Below are positions 26,255 through 30,635 of a stretch of DNA of 30,635 nt, in pieces. Position 1 is the stretch's first letter; each line of letters starts with the position of its first letter. A program made the position numbers and the translations under genes. Source of the stretch: a virus; the IMG/VR virus record IMGVR_UViG_3300037069_001433, positions 1 to 30,635 of that record, one strand, 5' to 3'. The notes under the pieces are model-generated. The model saw only the letters and a program-made list of their open reading frames with translations. It was not told where the DNA came from and ran no database searches.

Positions 26255-26794
26255 TTAGTTCTCAGCCCAAAGCTCGTATATATGCAACTGGATGCTATTA
26301 CCAGTTAAGGAAAAAATAGCTTGCAGATCAACTTGTTGAGATACCTGTGTATCAAAAGTTCCGCCTACAGTTGGTGCGCTAGCCGGAAGGTTAACAGATC
26401 CTCGTGTGCCAGCAGCAGCTCCGACAACAGATTCAGAGTTCCATTCCCCTATCCCCATCAGTGTCCCTGACGAACCGATTGTTCGACATGTTAAGGTAAG
26501 ATCCATCCACCAAGAGACGTTCGTTTTAGCTGTAGTATTAAGGGAAACTGCACCGGAAGCGAAGACGTTTGTAGCACCGAAGAGTAAGTTGAAAGTCAAG
26601 GTTCCAGGAGTAGTGACAATATTAGAAATACGTCCAGCAGCTCGTACACGGATGGTCTTGCCGATATCAAAGAAGTTAGCAGGAAGCGTAAATTTGGCAC
26701 CGGAGGGTAGTAATGTACCCGCAGATGTACCAGTGACCGCTGACCCGTCCGACTCTGCCGTGACTAGACATTCTCCCCATCCCTGACGACTCAT
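26255..26794 (-). CDS. Beta-rich virion structural protein (179 aa)
   Basis: A 179-residue Thr/Ser/Gly-rich protein, mostly strands, with FFDIGKTIRVRAAGRISN and TPGTLTFNLLFG in the first half, and a closing SIQLHIYELWAEN. I recall similar proteins among structural genes of actinobacteriophages; a jelly-roll fold is likely. It overlaps the preceding gene by one base and is followed by a 79-base gap in which I see no gene. It is probably a head decoration or fibre-associated protein; unproven. Confidence 0.72.
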   Translation of the reverse strand: MSRQGWGECLVTAESDGSAVTGTSAGTLLPSGAKFTLPANFFDIGKTIRVRAAGRISNIVTTPGTLTFNLLFGATNVFASGAVSLNTTAKTNVSWWMDLTLTCRTIGSSGTLMGIGEWNSESVVGAAAGTRGSVNLPASAPTVGGTFDTQVSQQVDLQAIFSLTGNSIQLHIYELWAEN

Positions 26795-27216
26795 TAGGCT
26801 TCAGTACCCGTAAGAGATCCGATAGGGATAGTTACTGTGTCGCCAGAATTAACTGTCTTTGCAAGGGAAACGGTAGGACCGAAGTTCATTCTCTTCGGAG
26901 TTCCCGTAGAGTCGGTTATTTCGTTTCCTGCCCAAGTTCCTGCCGGTGCATTAGAGACTGTGACAGCGCCCGTATTAGCCTTAGATGCAGCAGATGCAGC
27001 GGTAGCAAATAGACCAGATAGCGATACTCCACCAGCGGTATATCCACCAGAGGTTGACCATTCTGTACCAACAGCTCCAGCAGTTGATAGTGTAGAAAGG
27101 AACTTACACTTCAATGGCAAAGTATAGGTAGTTGCCCCCAGAGTGAATGTTCCTGAAGCTCCGGACTGATAACTAGCATCAAGGATATCGTTGGCGAACG
27201 TTGTAGCCTTAGCCAT
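26794..27216 (-). CDS. Phage tail fibre-like protein (Gp80-type)
   Basis: A 140-residue protein opening MAKATTFANDILDASYQSGA, which resembles the start of Gp80-like phage tail fibre proteins (an N-terminal short helix then an Ala/Thr/Gly-rich beta domain). It continues with TEWSTSGGYTAGGVSL and ends with VNSGDTVTIPIGSLTGTEA. Family resemblance is moderate. GAAGGGG in the end of the upstream gene serves as ribosome site; the two genes overlap by 8 bases. Confidence 0.7.
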   Translation of the reverse strand: MAKATTFANDILDASYQSGASGTFTLGATTYTLPLKCKFLSTLSTAGAVGTEWSTSGGYTAGGVSLSGLFATAASAASKANTGAVTVSNAPAGTWAGNEITDSTGTPKRMNFGPTVSLAKTVNSGDTVTIPIGSLTGTEA

Positions 27217-27466
27217 TTTCTACGACCCCTTCGTGTAGTTGCTGGATGTGTGCAAGAAGATCGTTTCCTCTAGTCCCACCCTCGGCAGCCTCAAAAACCT
27301 TACTTAAAATCCCGCTATCAACAGCATGAACGGCACCACCAAGGATCTCTTCCTTAACCTTGGCTGGAGTGCAATCATGGTGCCAAGTATTTAGACCATA
27401 ATGAACTTTAGGGTGATCGTCAGCTTTTCCGCATTGATCACATGCTGTGATGGCACGAGCAGCCAT
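27209..27466 (-). CDS. Small zinc-finger-like protein (85 aa)
   Basis: An 85-residue protein with C9-x2-C12 and H29-x2-C32, a plausible zinc site in its first 32 residues, followed by a helical C-terminus (LSKVFEAAEGGTRGNDLLAH). Short proteins of this kind, with a CDQCGK start and a histidine-containing second half-site, occur near structural genes of actinobacteriophages as I recall. AAAGGAG precedes the ATG. Role unknown; it may be a virion or assembly protein. Confidence 0.75.
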   Translation of the reverse strand: MAARAITACDQCGKADDHPKVHYGLNTWHHDCTPAKVKEEILGGAVHAVDSGILSKVFEAAEGGTRGNDLLAHIQQLHEGVVENG

Positions 27467-27497
27467 AGTTTCTCCTTTGAATGTGTAGTCTCAATAC

Positions 27498-28157
27498 TTA
27501 GGTAGTTGGATATGGATATCTGGCAGGTTCGGCGAGGATTCCGGCTAGTTGAGAATCATTGGGAGGGATCATATAAGCAACAGAAGTTTCATCTTCTAAT
27601 TGGCCCATAGCACGAACGTAACCCAAGGCATTATCTTTCTGAGTGGGATGTTCAAAACCTGTTCTCAAGGTTACCCTTTGAGGAGTAGTCAATTGCCATC
27701 GAGAATTATCTTGTCTAAAGACGAAATCTCCAGCTCTGAAACGGAAGTCGCTTGTTGATTCAATACTGACATTCTGGGGATGCGTAACACCCTTAGCACC
27801 TCGTTTCTCTTCATCATCAGAATCAGTGAACACAGCGGGTCTTACAACCTTAGCTCTGACTCCACCGGAAAATGTTGTACCAAAGCATTCTGGGCACTTG
27901 TTCTTGGATGTCTGAACGTATACGTTGGCTTTTCTTGCTTCGAGGTCATTTCCCTTGAAGCCACATCTTTGACAACGAGATACTAATCCATCGTTGAAAT
28001 CCTCTACTGTCCACATAAGAACGAATAGTGCATATTCACCAATAGAATACATTGCCTGATCATGACGATAGGTTTCTTGCTTAACAGCCCAGTCTTTATT
28101 TCCTTCTCTTAGGTAGAATGAAGAATTAGAAAGGCCAATTGGTTTAGGTTGAGTCAT
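27498..28157 (-). CDS. Zinc-ribbon protein in structural operon (219 aa)
   Basis: A 219-residue protein with a zinc-ribbon-type set C62-x2-C65 and C88-x2-C91. It has a mixed N-terminal domain (HDQAMYSIGEYALFVLMWTV) and a beta-rich C-terminal domain (FRFRAGDFVFRQDNSRWQLT). I do not recognise the family. Its first codon overlaps the stop of the glycine-rich gene by one base, and no strong Shine-Dalgarno is visible, so coupling is likely. Its place among virion genes suggests a structural or assembly role. Confidence 0.72.
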   Translation of the reverse strand: MTQPKPIGLSNSSFYLREGNKDWAVKQETYRHDQAMYSIGEYALFVLMWTVEDFNDGLVSRCQRCGFKGNDLEARKANVYVQTSKNKCPECFGTTFSGGVRAKVVRPAVFTDSDDEEKRGAKGVTHPQNVSIESTSDFRFRAGDFVFRQDNSRWQLTTPQRVTLRTGFEHPTQKDNALGYVRAMGQLEDETSVAYMIPPNDSQLAGILAEPARYPYPTT

Positions 28158-30635
28158 TACGGAATCACATTACCTATCGATTTAGTAAATGTAGTATTAC
28201 GAACAGTTCGAGGAATTGGGAAACTACTAGCTTCAAATGACATAGTTGAATTGTTAATTCCCGGAACTACTAGATAAGGTCCTTCAAATATTACTTGTCC
28301 ATCTTTGAATTGAAGTGAAGCATGTGCGACAAGAGGCAGTACTTTATTTTCAACCAATATTCCATCCAACTCTAGAGAGGCCTCGACAGACATAGGAACA
28401 ATGGCTAATAGCTGATTTTGGTTACTTACAGATAGCGCAGCTCTGGTATGCAGAGCAAGAATGGAATCATCTCTTAATGAGACATTCTCTATCAATGATG
28501 CGACAGAGACCAAAGCTAAAGTAGCGATAGGCTTTGAGAGCCCCGCTAAGCTCAATTTTGCCGTGGCAAGCAGTTCTGGATCGGGGTCTAGTAAAAGTCG
28601 CCCAGAATCGATCAGAGAGCCGTGAACGACCATCCCTAGAGAAGGGATGAAGGTCCGTTGGCCACCCGCAATAAGCGAAGCAACAATATGTATCGGTATT
28701 GTTGAGGAAATTCCCTTTTGTGTAACTTCGTTCAGAGATGCCAGAGATACCATGCTTAAATTAGGTCTCAATACAGTAGATCCCGGAATAGAGATCAATG
28801 TTGCCAGAGCAGAAAATGCCTGAGAACCTAGAACCACCTGAATAACCAGAGATGCCTGCGACGAGAATGCAAGCTGAGTAGAATCGACCACCTTGTTCCC
28901 ATTAAGAGAAAGATTACCTACTACTTGCAAGCTTAAAGGATATACTTCGGTTTCTAAACCTAAAGGCGAAAGCGAAGTAACAGCACTCATTATTGAACCT
29001 ACACTGATAGTAGCAACAGGTTGTACCGCTAAAGTAGCTAAACTATTGAAAGCCAAATTCGATAATTTCGTTTCGATCCCAACAGATGAAATTGAAGCTG
29101 TTCCTGCCATTATCGAAGATTGAAAAGTATTCTCTATTCCAGCAATGATCATTCCACTTTGTGCAATCATTGTAGTAGCGGGGGGAGATCCTACAAAGAA
29201 ACTCGAAGCCGAGTAGGGTCCGACCGTGCCTTGAGCATCGACTGTTCTTACTTGCCATTCATAGGCTTGATTGGTGACAAAGGTATTCGCTGCCCAGGTA
29301 TAGGATGTTGCTACACCGGGATCGGTGGAATTATAAACCCAATCTGTATCTGAGCCACCAACAATCCGATACCTTATGTTTGCACTTGATTGCGAGTCTC
29401 CGATATCGGGATCACTGAATGTCCAGTTGAAAATTTGATTGACTGTATTATCGATCGTTGAATTATTGATTGGGTAAGTCAGCGTAGGAGCGTTTGGAGG
29501 CTGATTAGTCCAAAAATCAGAAGCAACAGAGGGACTATATAATCCTTGGGGATCTTGAGCATAGACAAGCAAAGAGTAGTGAGTATTAGGAGAAAGACCG
29601 GTGAGAGTAGCCGAAGCAGACGACCCAACAGTAACGTAACTGGAATAGACATCAGTGTATGTAGCAAAATTATCAGTAGAGTATCTGAATAGAGCCCTTA
29701 CGTTACCACCATCAACATCATTCACTACTGCTGAACAATTGACAGAACCGGTAGATCGAGTGAAGGTTCCCGGAGTTGGCACTATCGCTGTAGGTGTAGC
29801 AGGACTGAGATTAGAGAAGAACTGTACAGAGGCATAACTATTAGAATAAACAATACCATCCCATGCATAAACGCGCATGTAATAATGGGAATCTATAGTT
29901 ACAGGTAGAGACGCTGTTGAAGTACTTCCGCTTACTACCGAGGTTCCCCAGACATCTGTGTAAGAAGCAAAGGTACTATCTGTAGTATATCTAAAGAGTG
30001 CCCTGACATTTCCACCATTAGGATCGACTACAGTAGCAGATGCTGCTACAGAGCTATTTTGATTGGTATGGGTTCCGTAGGCAGGAACGACATTAGTTGG
30101 AGTATTTGGAGGAGTATCAGTAGCAGCAGTATAAGTTATGTTTACATAGCCATTACTGTGAGCTAAAGAAGAGAAACCTGTTGTGCTGGAGGTTGCGCTA
30201 TTCATTCCTCCATAGTAGTTAGAACCACCACCACCACCAGAGACAGCTTGGAATCCAGTAGAACCACCAGCTCCACCACCACCTCCGTGTTGGCCTCCAC
30301 CACCACCTCCACCACCAGCTCCGTCGTAGCCTCCAGTGCTACCACCAGCACCACCAGCACCTACAGTATTGCCAGCTCCACCATAGAATTGAGATCCGGA
30401 AGTACCCGTACCGCCAGCTCCACCGCTACCACCAGATATACCTGGAGCGGGGCCAGCGCCATTATTTCCTCCACCAGCGCCACCAGCAGCAGCACCGCCT
30501 CCACCGCCTCCACCAGCGCCACCAGCAACACAAATACGGGCAGCAGTAGCTCCAGTGTTTGGCCCTCTTATATCGGTAGCTCCACCACCACCGTTCCCAC
30601 CAGTAGAAGCACGAGCGACACCGCCATCGCCGCCA
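28157..30635 (-). CDS. Glycine-rich, Fn3 and repeat tail fibre protein (5' partial)
   Basis: The frame is open to the right edge: 143 codons before the first internal ATG at 30205 are all sense, so the real start is outside the window and at least 825 residues are present. The window starts in a glycine-rich domain with poly-Gly runs, ending at SNGYVNITYT, like Gly-rich tail fibre domains. Three Fn3-like domains follow (about 30112-29812, 29812-29500, 29500-29180). The first two are near-copies, with NVRALFRY in each. Then comes an about 13-unit 20-residue repeat array and a C-terminal unit ending RTVRNTTFTKSIGNVIP. Such modules suit a host-binding or decorating fibre. Function is inferred. 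Confidence 0.85.
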   Translation of the reverse strand, partial: GGDGGVARASTGGNGGGGATDIRGPNTGATAARICVAGGAGGGGGGGAAAGGAGGGNNGAGPAPGISGGSGGAGGTGTSGSQFYGGAGNTVGAGGAGGSTGGYDGAGGGGGGGGQHGGGGGAGGSTGFQAVSGGGGGSNYYGGMNSATSSTTGFSSLAHSNGYVNITYTAATDTPPNTPTNVVPAYGTHTNQNSSVAASATVVDPNGGNVRALFRYTTDSTFASYTDVWGTSVVSGSTSTASLPVTIDSHYYMRVYAWDGIVYSNSYASVQFFSNLSPATPTAIVPTPGTFTRSTGSVNCSAVVNDVDGGNVRALFRYSTDNFATYTDVYSSYVTVGSSASATLTGLSPNTHYSLLVYAQDPQGLYSPSVASDFWTNQPPNAPTLTYPINNSTIDNTVNQIFNWTFSDPDIGDSQSSANIRYRIVGGSDTDWVYNSTDPGVATSYTWAANTFVTNQAYEWQVRTVDAQGTVGPYSASSFFVGSPPATTMIAQSGMIIAGIENTFQSSIMAGTASISSVGIETKLSNLAFNSLATLAVQPVATISVGSIMSAVTSLSPLGLETEVYPLSLQVVGNLSLNGNKVVDSTQLAFSSQASLVIQVVLGSQAFSALATLISIPGSTVLRPNLSMVSLASLNEVTQKGISSTIPIHIVASLIAGGQRTFIPSLGMVVHGSLIDSGRLLLDPDPELLATAKLSLAGLSKPIATLALVSVASLIENVSLRDDSILALHTRAALSVSNQNQLLAIVPMSVEASLELDGILVENKVLPLVAHASLQFKDGQVIFEGPYLVVPGINNSTMSFEASSFPIPRTVRNTTFTKSIGNVIP
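28310..29100 (-). repeat. 20-residue repeat array in glycine-rich/Fn3 protein
   Basis: Units are anchored on ASL-like triplets (ASI, ATL, TSL, GNL, ASL, ATL, ASL, ASL, GSL, AKL, ASL, AAL, ASL, ASL). Successive distances are 20, 20, 20, 21, 17, 21, then 20 for the rest. The pattern is L-x-M/F-x-S/V-x-A-S-L followed by about 11 variable residues. It is highly diverged at DNA level. Confidence 0.8.
30190..30635 (-). repeat. Glycine-codon low-complexity region
   Basis: On the plus strand this is a run of cca/acc triplets; on the coding strand it is GGT/GGA codons with Ala and Ser. It continues to the window edge. Such DNA is prone to slippage, so length may differ between relatives. Confidence 0.8.

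Overview
The window is a piece of a tailed double-stranded DNA bacteriophage (or prophage) genome with a contractile tail (myovirus-type). Every supported gene reads on the minus strand, so transcription runs from the right end of the window to the left. The host is probably a Gram-positive actinobacterium; this is an inference. It rests on a baseplate hub carrying two peptidoglycan hydrolase domains, one with an actinobacterial-looking transglycosylase motif, on glycine-rich, Fn3 and 20-residue-repeat tail proteins of the kind I recall from actinobacteriophages, and on two genes that appear to be transcribed as leaderless mRNAs. The tail region is AT-rich (about 40% GC in hand-counted lines), so the phage is lower in GC than most actinobacteria.

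Right part (30635 to 23863): a block of adhesin-like or decorating virion proteins. It starts with a glycine-rich/Fn3/repeat protein that runs off the right edge. Two small Cys/His zinc-binding proteins follow, then a Gp80-like fibre-type protein, a beta-rich structural protein, and a 770-residue protein whose C-terminal two thirds is about 23 copies of a 20-residue repeat. Head genes are presumably just beyond the right edge.

Middle part (23863 to 16571): neck and tail-tube module. In order these are an HK97-gp10-like tail completion protein, a tail terminator candidate, the tail sheath, the tail tube, a pair of tail assembly chaperone frames joined by a -1 programmed frameshift (slippery GGGGGAA plus a 12-bp hairpin), the tape measure protein, and small tail-tip proteins.

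Left-middle part (16578 to 3620): baseplate. An 840-residue hub with a transglycosylase domain and an NlpC/P60 domain is followed by a collar/spike-like protein, a small protein, a gp25-like wedge protein, a gpJ-like wedge protein, a gpI-position protein and a 1640-residue fibre-like protein. The gp25, J, I, fibre order matches the classic P2/Mu/T4-type baseplate block. Genes from 30635 to 3620 overlap by 1-14 bases or lie within 80 bases of each other, so they look like one late operon.

Left end (3601 to 35): a separately transcribed set. A hypothetical gene and a second small gene each seem to have their own promoter with the -10 box 6-7 bases from the ATG. They are followed by a SprT-like zinc metalloprotease, a DinG/XPD-type Fe-S helicase (clearly GC-richer than the tail genes) and a small hypothetical gene.

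The most notable signals are an about 75-residue beta module shared by the sheath and the long fibre protein (and possibly the J protein), two separate 20-residue repeat arrays, the well-formed frameshift signal, and the leaderless promoters. I see no CRISPR array, tRNA, rRNA, insertion sequence, integrase or attachment site.
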